A stretch of DNA of 64,000 nt from Rhodoglobus sp. (GTDB lineage: Bacteria; Actinomycetota; Actinomycetes; Actinomycetales; Microbacteriaceae), in contig JAODAV010000020.1 in assembly GCA_025463605.1 (NCBI GenBank), positions 1 to 64,000 of the forward strand. Direction: 5' to 3'. The stretch's first letter is position 1; every line of letters begins with the position of its first letter. The translations under genes were made by a program, and so were the position numbers. Below, one piece after another: positions 43,694 to 51,850 of this stretch. The notes below the pieces were generated by a model. It searched no databases. It was not told the origin of the DNA and worked only from the letters and a program-made list of their open reading frames with translations.

Positions 43694-45010
43694 TCAAGAG
43701 CAGCAGGATGCCGCACTCGCGTCCGTCGAGCACACTCCCGTCGCCGGCAGCGCGAGTTCGACACTCGTCGCGGCCTCGAGGTCCCCGGCGAGGTACGCGG
43801 CGATCGAGCGCACCTGCTCGTACCCGGTCGCCAGCAGGAATGTCGGCGCCCGCCCGTAGCTCTTCATCCCGGCGATGAAGAAGTTGCGTTCCGGCTGCTG
43901 CAGCTCGGCGAAACCGTGCGGCTCGACGGTGCCGCAACTGTGCACATTGGGGTCGATCAGCGGCGCGAGACGTCGTGGCGCCTCCACGATGTCGTCGAGG
44001 TCGAGCCGGATCTCGCGAAGCATGCCGAGATCGGGCCGGAAGCCGGTGGCATTCACGATGAGGTCGGTGACGATGTGTTCGACGCGTCCGTCCCGGGTAC
44101 CGGCGATGTCCACTTGCTCTCCCGATTGCGAGAGTCGGTCGAGCTCGAACCCGTCGACGACCTCGATAACACCGAAGTCGACGAGTTTCTTCACTTTGGC
44201 TCCGAGAGAAGCGCGGCGCGCCAACTCGTCGTCATCCGAGGTGAATATGCGCACCGCGGCCTTGTTGCGGATGACCCAGGTCACGCGAGTCGAGGGCTCG
44301 GTCTGAATCAGGGTCGCGAGGTTGATGAGGGTGTTCGCCGCCGAGTGGCCCGCGCCGACCACGGTGATGTGCTTTCCGGCGAAACGCTTGCGCTCGGCCC
44401 CGAGCACATCGGGCAGGGCGTGCGTCACCTGATCGGCGATGTCGGCGAGGCCCAGGGGCTCCAGCCCGTTCGAGCCCAGGCTGTTGGGATTGAGGTACGT
44501 GCCGGATGCGTCGATCACCGCCCGCGCAGTCAGTTCCGTTACCGAGCCGTGCGAGTCCCGAACCCGCAGCGCGAAGGGCGTGGCGGCCCGGTTCGCGGAC
44601 CGGGTGCGGTCCATGCCCCGGCGCGTGACCGCCTGCACGCTCACTCCCTTGCGCAGTCGCGACGCGATCTGTTCGAGGGCGGCGAGCGGCTCGAGGTATG
44701 CCTCGACGAGTTCGGCACCGGAGGGAGCCTTGTCGAGGTAGCGAGGTGCGGTCCATCCGTTCGACTCCAGCAGCCTTCGTGCGGCCGGATCGATGAGGTG
44801 GCGCCACGGCGAGAACAGCCGGATGTGTGCCCAGGAGCGCATGCTGCTCGCGACATCGCCTCCCGCTTCGAAGATGACGAAGTCGATGCCCCGCTCGACG
44901 AGGTGCGCTGCTGCGACGAGCCCGATGGGCCCCGCGCCGACGATGGCGACGGGAAGCCCGTCGAGAGCGGTGCCGCGCGCGACCGTCGGCGTGAGGTCGA
45001 TGAGTGTCAT
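43694..45010 (-). CDS. FAD/NAD(P)-binding monooxygenase of the ars locus (ArsO-like)
   Basis: 438 aa. FAD-binding VAIVGAGPIGLVAAAHLVERG at the N-terminus, NADPH-binding ITVVGAGHSAANTLINLATL in the middle and a third conserved ATGFRPDLG; a FMO-type fold seen in ars-cluster flavin monooxygenases and putative thioredoxin-reductase-like proteins. The C-terminus ends in a Cys pair (SAASCCS) that could bind As(III). ATG 45010 is used; ATG 45019 is an alternative. Divergent from arsR. Function in arsenic metabolism is inferred from context. Confidence 0.82.
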   Translation of the reverse strand: MTLIDLTPTVARGTALDGLPVAIVGAGPIGLVAAAHLVERGIDFVIFEAGGDVASSMRSWAHIRLFSPWRHLIDPAARRLLESNGWTAPRYLDKAPSGAELVEAYLEPLAALEQIASRLRKGVSVQAVTRRGMDRTRSANRAATPFALRVRDSHGSVTELTARAVIDASGTYLNPNSLGSNGLEPLGLADIADQVTHALPDVLGAERKRFAGKHITVVGAGHSAANTLINLATLIQTEPSTRVTWVIRNKAAVRIFTSDDDELARRASLGAKVKKLVDFGVIEVVDGFELDRLSQSGEQVDIAGTRDGRVEHIVTDLIVNATGFRPDLGMLREIRLDLDDIVEAPRRLAPLIDPNVHSCGTVEPHGFAELQQPERNFFIAGMKSYGRAPTFLLATGYEQVRSIAAYLAGDLEAATSVELALPATGVCSTDASAASCCS

Positions 45011-45065
45011 GGTCAGCATGCCCTTCTTTCGCATCGATCCCTGTCGATGAACGAGTATCCCCCTA

Positions 45066-45104
45066 AATATCGATGAGTGTCAATATCGATGCGCGTCAAT
45101 ATTT
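45066..45104. promoter_or_regulatory. Direct-repeat operator in the arsR promoter
   Basis: AATATCGATGAGTGTC (45066-45081) and AATATCGATGCGCGTC (45082-45097) are head-to-tail 16-bp repeats with a third AATAT after them. They lie immediately before the -10 TAGAGT of arsR and within the divergent promoter of the monooxygenase gene. Confidence 0.7.
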
Positions 45105-45118
45105 GGTAGAGTGCCTTC

Positions 45119-45469
45119 ATGAGCACGTTGACCCTGCTTCCCGTGATTCAGGCCGCGGCCTGCTGCGCACCACTCACGCGCGATCCGCTGTCGCAATCAC
45201 AGGCCGATGACCTCGCCAAATCCCTCAAGGCGATCGCCGATCCGGCCCGGCTGAGACTCATCTCGATCATCGCGGCATCCGAGGGTCAGGAAGCGTGCGT
45301 CTGCGACCTCACCGAACCGCTCGACATCGGCCAGCCCACCGTCTCGCACCACCTGAAGGTGCTCACCGACGCGGGTTTCCTCAGTCGCTCGAAGCGGGGC
45401 ACGTGGGCGTACTACAAACTCGTGCCGGGAGCCCTCGACTCGCTGTCGCGCTTGCTCGTAACCACGTGA
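45119..45469 (+). CDS. arsR: ArsR-family arsenic-responsive repressor
   Basis: 116 aa winged helix. Recognition region LDIGQPTVSHHLKVLTDAG (about 65-85). Cysteines lie in an N-terminal pair (AAACCAP, about residues 15-16) and in EACVCDLTEP before the recognition helix; these are probable As(III) ligands. ATG 45119 is 6 nt after TAGAGT, so leaderless. Its stop overlaps the aquaporin start, so regulator and channel are co-expressed. Confidence 0.93.
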   Translation: MSTLTLLPVIQAAACCAPLTRDPLSQSQADDLAKSLKAIADPARLRLISIIAASEGQEACVCDLTEPLDIGQPTVSHHLKVLTDAGFLSRSKRGTWAYYKLVPGALDSLSRLLVTT

Positions 45470-46137
45470 CCGCGGCGCTCGCCCGCCGGCTCACCGCCGA
45501 GTTGCTCGGCAGTGCGCTGCTCTGCGCCGTCGTGATCGGATCGGGGATCGCCGCCCAACGACTCTCGCCCAACGACACCGGCCTGCAGCTGCTCGAGAAC
45601 GCGCTGGCGACGGCGCTGGCGCTGCCCGTACTCATCCTGATCTTCGCCCCCGTCAGCGGCGCCCACTTCAATCCCGCCGTCTCGCTCGTCGACTCCGCGA
45701 TGGGCATGCGGTCGTGGAGGGACACCGCGCTCTACATCCCGATGCAGATTCTCGGATGCCTCGCGGGCGCCGTTCTCGCCAACCTCATGTTCGGGCAGCC
45801 GGCGATCAGCTGGAGCACCACGGAACGGCTCACGCCGGCGCACTTCCTCTCCGAGGTGATCGCCACGGCGGGACTCATCCTCGTCATCTTCGTTCTCGCA
45901 CGGTCCGAACGCGCGGCGCTGACGCCCATTGCGGTTGGCGCGTACATCGGCGCCGCCTATTTCTTCACGAGCTCGACGAGTTTCGCGAATCCCGCGATCA
46001 CGATCGGGCGAACCGTGAGCGACACGTTCGCCGGCATCGCGCCCGGTTCGGCACCCGGATTCATCGCGGCTCAACTCCTCGGAGCCGCTGTGGGGTTCGG
46101 TCTCGTGCGCTGGTTCCACCCGACCCGCCGGCCCTGA
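45466..46137 (+). CDS. aqpS: Aquaporin-family channel, probable arsenite facilitator (AqpS-like)
   Basis: 223 aa, six membrane helices and both half-helix loops: GAHFNPAVSLVD (first NPA) and SFANPAITIGRTVSD (second NPA with the following Arg of the selectivity filter). GTG overlaps the arsR stop (GTGA). In Sinorhizobium meliloti, AqpS in an ars operon lets internally produced As(III) flow out after ArsC action; the same division of labour fits here because no ArsB or Acr3 pump is present. Confidence 0.9.
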   Translation: MTAALARRLTAELLGSALLCAVVIGSGIAAQRLSPNDTGLQLLENALATALALPVLILIFAPVSGAHFNPAVSLVDSAMGMRSWRDTALYIPMQILGCLAGAVLANLMFGQPAISWSTTERLTPAHFLSEVIATAGLILVIFVLARSERAALTPIAVGAYIGAAYFFTSSTSFANPAITIGRTVSDTFAGIAPGSAPGFIAAQLLGAAVGFGLVRWFHPTRRP

Positions 46138-46206
46138 TCAGGCGGTAATTGCGTTCACTCAACGTCCAGCGACATCTCAGGCGGGGTTGCTAGCGTCCGA
46201 CGGGTT

Positions 46207-46893
46207 GTGAACTCTGCCTACCTGTACCACTCAGCGCATAGCGCCGCGCCGTGGACGCCCCGAACTCGGCGCCACGGGCATGATCGGCTCGCGGTAGGAG
46301 CGGTCATGGCGGCTCTCGCACTCGTTGCCGGCCCCGCTCTCGCGCCGCCGCCCGCGCCGAGCGCGAGCGCACAGTTGCAGGCCTACGTCGAGCAGAACGC
46401 CCAGTCACTCACGGTCTCGGAGCAGGTCGCGGCGCCCGCGGTCGCGCGCGACACGTACTCCGCGACTCCCGGCATCGCGAGTCTCGCCGCTAGCGGCACC
46501 AACCACGACTGGGCCAGGCTAGTGATGCTGCTGGGAGGGTGGCCGCAGAGCGAGAACAACATCACCGTATTCACCCGGTGGATGCGCCAGGAGAACGGCA
46601 CCAACGACTGGTGGAACCGCAACAACCCGTTGAACAACGGGTGGGGTTCAGGAGGTGGCAGCGGTCTCGGCTCGTACGACAACCTCATCATCGCGGCGGA
46701 GAATGCCGCGGAGGCACTGCACTCCAATCCGGGCTATTCGTCGATCGTGGCCGCGTTCGCCTCGTCGGCGCCGACATCAGTCACAGAGGCTGCGATCTGG
46801 GCCTCCCCGTGGGCGAGCGGCCACTACGCGAATGGCAGCCACTGGTCGTCTGCCCCGGTGCCGGTCGTCAAGGCGCCCGAGGGCACCTGGTAA
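46207..46893 (+). CDS. Secreted protein, possible glucosaminidase/transglycosylase-like
   Basis: 228 aa. Basic N-terminus and hydrophobic segment (RLAVGAVMAALALVAGPALA) form a signal peptide, then an Ala/Ser linker. The C-terminal part TRWMRQENGTNDWWNRNNPLNNGW and AAENAAEALHSNPGYSSIVAAF resembles secreted lysozyme-like domains of actinobacteria, with Glu in RQENG a possible catalytic residue. No firm family assignment. GTG start; ends at a shared bidirectional hairpin. Confidence 0.72.
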   Translation: MNSAYLYHSAHSAAPWTPRTRRHGHDRLAVGAVMAALALVAGPALAPPPAPSASAQLQAYVEQNAQSLTVSEQVAAPAVARDTYSATPGIASLAASGTNHDWARLVMLLGGWPQSENNITVFTRWMRQENGTNDWWNRNNPLNNGWGSGGGSGLGSYDNLIIAAENAAEALHSNPGYSSIVAAFASSAPTSVTEAAIWASPWASGHYANGSHWSSAPVPVVKAPEGTW

Positions 46894-46912
46894 CCCCCTC
46901 CCGCACAAGCGA

Positions 46913-46950
46913 GAGGCCGCCGCCGGGGCATAGCCTCCGACGACGGCCTC
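46913..46950. terminator. Bidirectional terminator hairpin
   Basis: GAGGCCGCCG (46913-46922) pairs with CGACGGCCTC (46941-46950), between two convergent genes. Confidence 0.65.
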
Positions 46951-46980
46951 GAGCCGTTCGTCTGTACTCTCATGGCGACG

Positions 46981-47250
46981 TCAGCGCACCGGCAGGAAGG
47001 GGCGCAGAGCGCGTTCGTATTCGCGCTCACGCTCCAGCCGCGCGAGCTGTTGCTCGACACGATTGGCGCGCTGTTCGCGCGACGTGACCGCGAGGGGGCG
47101 GCGACCCCACTTGATGAGCGCGATGCCCACGTGGAGGGCGACGCGATCGAGCAGGTTCACGCGACGAGCCCGATAGGGCTCGTGCTCGAGAGACGATTGA
47201 TGGGGTGGGTGGTCCTGGCGACCGGGAGCGGTCGTCACAGTAGCGTTCAT
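46981..47250 (-). CDS. Small hypothetical protein
   Basis: 89 aa from ATG 47250 with GAGGAAA 7 nt upstream. Basic and helix-rich in the second half (REQRANRVEQQLARLERERE), with a short amphipathic segment LLDRVALHVGIALIKWGRRP that could lie on the membrane. I do not recognise a family; similar short Arg-rich proteins are common in Microbacteriaceae. Confidence 0.6.
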   Translation of the reverse strand: MNATVTTAPGRQDHPPHQSSLEHEPYRARRVNLLDRVALHVGIALIKWGRRPLAVTSREQRANRVEQQLARLEREREYERALRPFLPVR

Positions 47251-47415
47251 GATGGTTTCCTCGCGGCTGATGGTGGACGACGCCGACAAGACGCCGTCGA
47301 CAAGATGTGTCGTGAAACGGGGTGTTCGATCCGAAGGCGCACGGATCTGCCGTGCCGGATCAGGGCTTCGAGAGCGTCACCACCGTCGTGATCGGTGGCG
47401 GAATCTGCTAGCCGA

Positions 47416-47478
47416 TCAGGCGGGGATGACGCCGACGAAGCCGGCAGTGAGGGACATTCCCTGTGGTGCAATAATCAC
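47416..47478 (-). CDS. Candidate 20-aa hydrophobic peptide with a perfect Shine-Dalgarno
   Basis: AAAGGAGG stands 7 nt before GTG 47478; the frame ends at TGA 47416-47418. The peptide begins MIIAPQGMSLTA and is hydrophobic (FVGVIP near the end). A CCACCG/CGGTGG stem follows. The gap 47251-47650 holds nothing else I can support. It could be a leader peptide for the 89-aa gene downstream or a small membrane peptide. Confidence 0.45.
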   Translation of the reverse strand: MIIAPQGMSLTAGFVGVIPA

Positions 47479-47650
47479 GTTTCGGCCTCCTTTCAATGGG
47501 CGCGACCTTCACCATATTGGCTGCCGCTCGGTCACCGCAAGGCGAATCGCGCCGTTCAGGTAACGACTCGATCACGCGCTCGCCCGCGGCGGTCTGAGCC
47601 TCCGCTCCCTTCCCGGCTGCGTGCGATATCGTCGGCTGGGAGGAAATTGC

Positions 47651-48352
47651 ATGGGCACCCCGCCTTCTGATCGCCAGCCGCTCGCCGACAGGATGTACGA
47701 CGTACTCCTCGACCAGTTCATGGACGGCACTCGCGGTGCGGGCGAACCCCTCAACATCGGCGAACTCTCCCGCGAGCTCCACGTGAGCCAGACTCCGCTG
47801 CGTGAGGCGCTCGCGCGGTTGGAGCACACGGGGCTCGTTCGGCGCGAGGCCCTCAAGGGTTATCGGGTCGCTCCGTTGTTCAGCACCGAAGAGCTGGGTG
47901 AGCTCATGGATGCCCGGCTCGTCCTCGAGCCTGTGCTCGCCGCCGGGGCGAGCCTGCGCACAACGCCCGAGTTCATGGCGGAACTGCTCGCCACCATCGA
48001 TGATCTGCAGTCGTCCGCTCGGTTGGCCGACACGGAAGCGGAGTCATTCAAGCTCTACTGGTCGTCTGACGACCAATTCCATCGACTCATCGCTCAGCAG
48101 TCCGGCAACAGCTTTCTCGCCGACGCCTACGGATCTATGGGCGGACAGGTACAGAGGTTCCGGCTGTTCATGAAAGCGGGATCGACGGACGCATCCAGCG
48201 CTGCCGAGGAACATCGCAAAATCTACAATGCGTTACGCGCGGGCGATCCCGAGGCGGCGGCGACGTGCATGCGCAATCACATCGCGCGCGCGCGAGCGCG
48301 GGCCCTGCCGGGGACGCGGTTCACCTCCGCCGATCGCCACGAGAGCCACTAG
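47651..48352 (+). CDS. GntR-family regulator, FCD type
   Basis: 233 aa. Winged helix at about 10-75 (LNIGELSRELHVSQTPLREALARLEHTGLV); all-helical FCD effector domain after residue 85, with metal-ligand pattern DARLVLEP, DDQFHRLIAQ and EEHRKIYNALRAGD. GGGAGG lies before ATG 47651. FCD regulators usually bind carboxylates; it is convergent with the acid-sugar operon and is the best candidate to control it through the palindrome at 51805. Confidence 0.9.
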   Translation: MGTPPSDRQPLADRMYDVLLDQFMDGTRGAGEPLNIGELSRELHVSQTPLREALARLEHTGLVRREALKGYRVAPLFSTEELGELMDARLVLEPVLAAGASLRTTPEFMAELLATIDDLQSSARLADTEAESFKLYWSSDDQFHRLIAQQSGNSFLADAYGSMGGQVQRFRLFMKAGSTDASSAAEEHRKIYNALRAGDPEAAATCMRNHIARARARALPGTRFTSADRHESH

Positions 48353-49038
48353 CTGACGTCGAACCCCGATTGCTCGTATGCCTGAAGCGCACGCTGGCTC
48401 GCGAGATGTCGTCTGAGGAGTTCAGCGCCCGGATTGCTTCCAATGATCGCGACCGAGAACTCCGTGTAGGTCTGAAGTTCGTCGGGCAGCGGACCGACTA
48501 TGGCAACCCCCGGCACGAACTCCAATTCGGGCAGCTGCTGAATCGCAAGGTCCGCTCGGCCGTCCAGGATCGCTCGCGCCGTGAACCCTTTCGCGAGAAC
48601 GGTCGCCTTAGCCGCGACCACATCCAGCACGCCGAGCCTGGCGAGCAGGTCGCGAAGGTAGATCCCGCTCGCGCCGGCTTGCGAATATGCAACTGACCGG
48701 GCACTCGTGAGAGCTCGGAGGAAGGCGTCCGCGGTGGAGATGTCGGGCACCGGCGCGTCTATTCCCACGGCGACTCCCATGCCGATCCGACCGAGACGGG
48801 TGATCGTGCCGGACTCCACGATGCCCGCATCCGACAGCTTTCTGAGAGCCGCGGTTACGGCGATCACGACATCGGGGCGCGCCCCCTCCTCGATCAGCCT
48901 GACAATCTCTGTTGTGGGATCGAACAGCGTCTCCAGTTCGAGGCCGGTGTCTTGCGTGAATGAATCGAGCACCTCCCCCGTGAGTGCCTTCTGCACCGCG
49001 AGGCCGCTGAACAGGGTGACGCGTGAGTCATCGGTCAT
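48349..49038 (-). CDS. Substrate-binding-domain protein without signal peptide (ModA/SBP-like)
   Basis: 229 aa. Periplasmic-binding-protein type II fold resembling ModA: VTLFSGLAVQKALTGEVLDSF, DVVIAVTAALRKLSDAG, YSQAGASGIYLRDLLARLGV and DLAIQQLPELEFVPGV. There is no signal peptide or lipobox, so it is cytoplasmic and not a normal ABC receptor; it may be a ligand sensor or a chaperone for an operon enzyme. Overlaps the kinase gene by 4 bp. Confidence 0.75.
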   Translation of the reverse strand: MTDDSRVTLFSGLAVQKALTGEVLDSFTQDTGLELETLFDPTTEIVRLIEEGARPDVVIAVTAALRKLSDAGIVESGTITRLGRIGMGVAVGIDAPVPDISTADAFLRALTSARSVAYSQAGASGIYLRDLLARLGVLDVVAAKATVLAKGFTARAILDGRADLAIQQLPELEFVPGVAIVGPLPDELQTYTEFSVAIIGSNPGAELLRRHLASQRALQAYEQSGFDVS

Positions 49039-50288
49039 GATTCTTCCTTTCGGGCCGAAGCCCTTACGAGCAGATCGGTGTCTCCGAAGTTGCCTGACTT
49101 GAGGAGAAGTGCGAGGCCATCACGGGTATGGATCCAGGGAACGCCGAACCCCTCCTCCGCGCCGATGAGCCCGCCGTCGACTCCCAGCGCCGTGACGATC
49201 GCCCCGGATGTTTCCCCGCCCGCGGCGATGATGCGCGTCACGCCGCGCGCGACGAGGCCCTGGGCGATCATGCCGATGGCGGACTCGAGGATCTCGGCCG
49301 ACGCCTCGACTCCGATCCGATCGTGCACGAGCTTGAGCCCGGCTGGATCCGCCGAGGAATAGAAGAGGGGGGCCTCGTGTCGGGGGCTCGCGTCGTACCA
49401 CGCCACCGCCCTCTCGGCGAGGGCACGGGGGTCGGCGTTGTCGAGCGGGTCGAGGCGGTACGCGTCACGCCCTTCCGCCATCATGCGCTGAATCTGCTCG
49501 AGGGTTCTCGCGGAGCAGCTTCCTGCCAGTACCGCAGCAGGGCCGCTTCTGTCGGGCGGTTCGGGCGCCGCTCTGCCGCTGTGCGAGTGGATGGCGCGTG
49601 CCATTCCACCAGCGAGCCCGGCGGCTCCGGCCACAAGTACGTGGTCCCGCACCGCGCGCCCGATCGTGTCGAGGTCCGTTTGGTCGATCGCGTCGGTGAG
49701 GAGGTACCGCTCCGATCGGGCTCCCAGTGTGGTCGTGAGATCCGACTGTTCGGCCCGTACGACGGAAAGGGACACGAGCCCGACCGAGCGGGATGTCTGC
49801 GCCCGCAATAGTCGCGGGAGGTCCGAGTCCAACATGGGGGTGCGTGGATGATCCCGCATGTGCGATTCCGCGAGAAGGTGCTCACCCACGAACAGCTTTC
49901 CGAGGTACTGGGTGCGCCCGTGCGCGGGGGAGCTGGGCGTCATCACGACCGTGTCAGCACCGAGGGCATCAGCGAGCGCGTCAAGAACCGGCCCGATGTT
50001 TCCGCGCGCGGTGGAGTCGAACGTCGAGCAGTACTTGAAGTACACGCGTTCGGCACCCCGGTGGCGAAGCCACGCCAACGCCGCGAGGGAGTCGTGCACC
50101 GCATGCTCCGCCGGGAGCATACGGCTCTTGAGCGCCAGGACTACGGCGTCATGTGGCTGATCGAATCGAGTGTCGTCCCGCGGCAGACCGAAGTGGATGA
50201 CGGTTCGCAAACCGGCCCGCGAGGCCTCGACGGCGACATCGGTGCCGCCGGTGAAGTCATCCGCGATGAACCCCGCGGCCAGCGTCAC
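49035..50288 (-). CDS. Four-carbon acid sugar kinase family protein (DUF1537)
   Basis: 417 aa. N-terminal SBD_N domain with FIADDFTGGTDVAVEASRAG and the YFKYCSTFDSTARGNIGPV signature, C-terminal nucleotide-binding domain with AGGETSGAIVTALGV and GVPW. Close to OtnK (3-oxo-tetronate kinase), which phosphorylates C4 acid sugars at O-4. Overlaps its neighbours on both sides by 4 bp, so it is in the centre of a tightly coupled operon. Confidence 0.9.
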   Translation of the reverse strand: MTLAAGFIADDFTGGTDVAVEASRAGLRTVIHFGLPRDDTRFDQPHDAVVLALKSRMLPAEHAVHDSLAALAWLRHRGAERVYFKYCSTFDSTARGNIGPVLDALADALGADTVVMTPSSPAHGRTQYLGKLFVGEHLLAESHMRDHPRTPMLDSDLPRLLRAQTSRSVGLVSLSVVRAEQSDLTTTLGARSERYLLTDAIDQTDLDTIGRAVRDHVLVAGAAGLAGGMARAIHSHSGRAAPEPPDRSGPAAVLAGSCSARTLEQIQRMMAEGRDAYRLDPLDNADPRALAERAVAWYDASPRHEAPLFYSSADPAGLKLVHDRIGVEASAEILESAIGMIAQGLVARGVTRIIAAGGETSGAIVTALGVDGGLIGAEEGFGVPWIHTRDGLALLLKSGNFGDTDLLVRASARKEES

Positions 50289-50956
50289 GGATGGGTCCTG
50301 AGGCGCGACTTGAGCACGGCGGCCGCCGCGTCAGGGCCGGAGATCACGGGGACTCCGAGCGTCGCAGAGAGGCGAGCGGCGACGGGAGCAAGCGAGAACT
50401 GTGCCAGGAGCACCGCGTCGGCACCGTCGAGGTGAGCGCGGCACGCGTCGGCGAGGGCCTGGTGGTGGGCGTCGTCGTCCCCCGCCTTCTGGGCCTCGAG
50501 CACGCCTTCGGCCACGACCGACGTGAGTTCGGTGCTGCTCCCCGCCGAGTCCAGGTGCGCGCGCAGTCGATCGACGGCATCGGTGAGGGCCGCCTCGAAC
50601 GAGGCAACGACGAGGATGCGTCGGTATCCTCCGGTGGCGGCAAGATCGAAGGCGGCGTCATCCGCAGCGAGTATCGGCACCCCCGGCGACGCGTGCTGGT
50701 GAGCGACGGGACCGTACATCGAGCACGTCAGCAGGATGCCATCGGCCCCCTCGCGGACGGCGTGATCGATAAGCCTGTCCATGCGCTGCGAGAGCGACGG
50801 GGTGAGACCGCCCGCCTCTTTTGCCTCGATGAGCAGTCGGTCATCGAGGATGTTCCAGACCGAGGCATCCGGGAGAATACGAGCGAGGCTCGACGTGGCC
50901 GGCCCGATGGCTATGGGGGTTGCACTGATGAGCGCTATGACTTGCTGGTTCGACAC
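50285..50956 (-). CDS. Aspartate/glutamate racemase superfamily protein
   Basis: 223 aa. Two Rossmann-like halves: IALISATPIAIGPATSSL at the N-terminus, GILLTCSMYGPVAHQH with the first cysteine position, and RILVVASFEAALTDAVDRL. The second position expected to hold Cys (ADAVLLAQFSLAPVA) has Gln-Phe instead, so a two-base racemase mechanism is doubtful and a decarboxylase or isomerase-like role is possible. GTG 50956 follows GAGGAG. Confidence 0.8.
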   Translation of the reverse strand: MSNQQVIALISATPIAIGPATSSLARILPDASVWNILDDRLLIEAKEAGGLTPSLSQRMDRLIDHAVREGADGILLTCSMYGPVAHQHASPGVPILAADDAAFDLAATGGYRRILVVASFEAALTDAVDRLRAHLDSAGSSTELTSVVAEGVLEAQKAGDDDAHHQALADACRAHLDGADAVLLAQFSLAPVAARLSATLGVPVISGPDAAAAVLKSRLRTHP

Positions 50957-50986
50957 GGATGCTCCTCGGGGTTAGTGGGTGATCGG

Positions 50987-51781
50987 TCACACGTCGAAGT
51001 CGCCGCGCCACGCGAGGCCCGCAAGCGTGTCGGTGAGGGGTCGGTACTCGCATCCGACCCATCCGGAGTAGCCGAGTGCCTTGAGCTCTGCGAATACGCT
51101 GCGCCAGTTGGTCTCCCCGGTCCCGGGCTCCGTGCGGGTGGGCGCGTCGGCGATCTGCACGTGACTGACGAGCGCGAACTGCTCGCGCAACCGCGTGAGC
51201 ACATCGCCTTGCGTCACCTGGCAGTGGTAGACGTCGAACAGGAGGCGCACGTGCTGGCTGTCGACGGCCTTCACAACCGATGCCGCCTGCTCTATCGAGT
51301 CGAAGACGAATCCCGGTACGTCGCGCCGGTTCTGCGCCTCGAGCACGAGTACCACACCCGCCTGTTTCGCTTGCTCGCTCGCCCACATGAGATTGGCCAC
51401 CACGGTCGCGTATGCCTGATCCCAGCGAATCTCCGACGGGCGCACCCCGCCCATGACGTGCACGAGACCGGCGCCGAGCGCGGTCGCGTACTCGAGCGAA
51501 CGCACTATCCCGTCTCGGAACTGGGGCACCGAGTCGGGCAAGCACGCGTATCCCGATCTGCCGGGCGAGTCAGCCGCCCCGCTGGGAGTGTTGATGAGCA
51601 CCTGCTCGAGGCCCGCATCCCGGAGTCGGCGCACGAGGTCTGCGGCGGGGTACTCGTAAGGGGAGCTGTACTCCACGCCCGTGAACCCGGCACTCGCGGC
51701 AGCGTCGAATCGCTCCTCGAATGGCTTCTCCGTGAAAAGCCACTTCAGGTTGGCGTCCAGTCGAAGCTCGCTCGTAACCAC
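50987..51781 (-). CDS. Hydroxypyruvate isomerase family TIM-barrel (OtnI-like)
   Basis: 264 aa. Starts with LRLDANLKWLFTEKPFEERFDAA, the conserved opening of Hyi/OtnI; metal ligands in LVLEAQNRRDVPGF (Glu), LLFDVYHCQVTQGD (Asp/His), HVQIADAPTRTEPGTGE and WVGCEYRPL (Glu). Expected to interconvert 2-oxo- and 3-oxo-tetronate before phosphorylation by the DUF1537 kinase. First gene of the leftward operon; a perfect palindrome lies 24 bp upstream. Confidence 0.88.
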   Translation of the reverse strand: MVTSELRLDANLKWLFTEKPFEERFDAAASAGFTGVEYSSPYEYPAADLVRRLRDAGLEQVLINTPSGAADSPGRSGYACLPDSVPQFRDGIVRSLEYATALGAGLVHVMGGVRPSEIRWDQAYATVVANLMWASEQAKQAGVVLVLEAQNRRDVPGFVFDSIEQAASVVKAVDSQHVRLLFDVYHCQVTQGDVLTRLREQFALVSHVQIADAPTRTEPGTGETNWRSVFAELKALGYSGWVGCEYRPLTDTLAGLAWRGDFDV

Positions 51782-51804
51782 TCCTCAATTGTACCTGCCC
51801 CAAG

Positions 51805-51819
51805 GGCTATAGTATAGCC
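51805..51819. promoter_or_regulatory. 15-bp perfect palindrome between the divergent acid-sugar operons
   Basis: GGCTATAGTATAGCC lies between otnI-like (minus) and lhgO-like (plus) start codons. Size and AT-rich centre suit a GntR/FCD dimer, and TATACT/TATAGT also gives a -10 in either direction. Confidence 0.65.
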
Positions 51820-51850
51820 ATCGACGTCGTGAGCGAATTGAAGGAGAAGC

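Noticed and set aside
47249-47563. 104-codon plus-strand ORF between the arsenic and acid-sugar regions
   Set aside because: No RBS, no recognisable domain, and it overlaps the start region of the 89-aa gene and the small peptide on the other strand.
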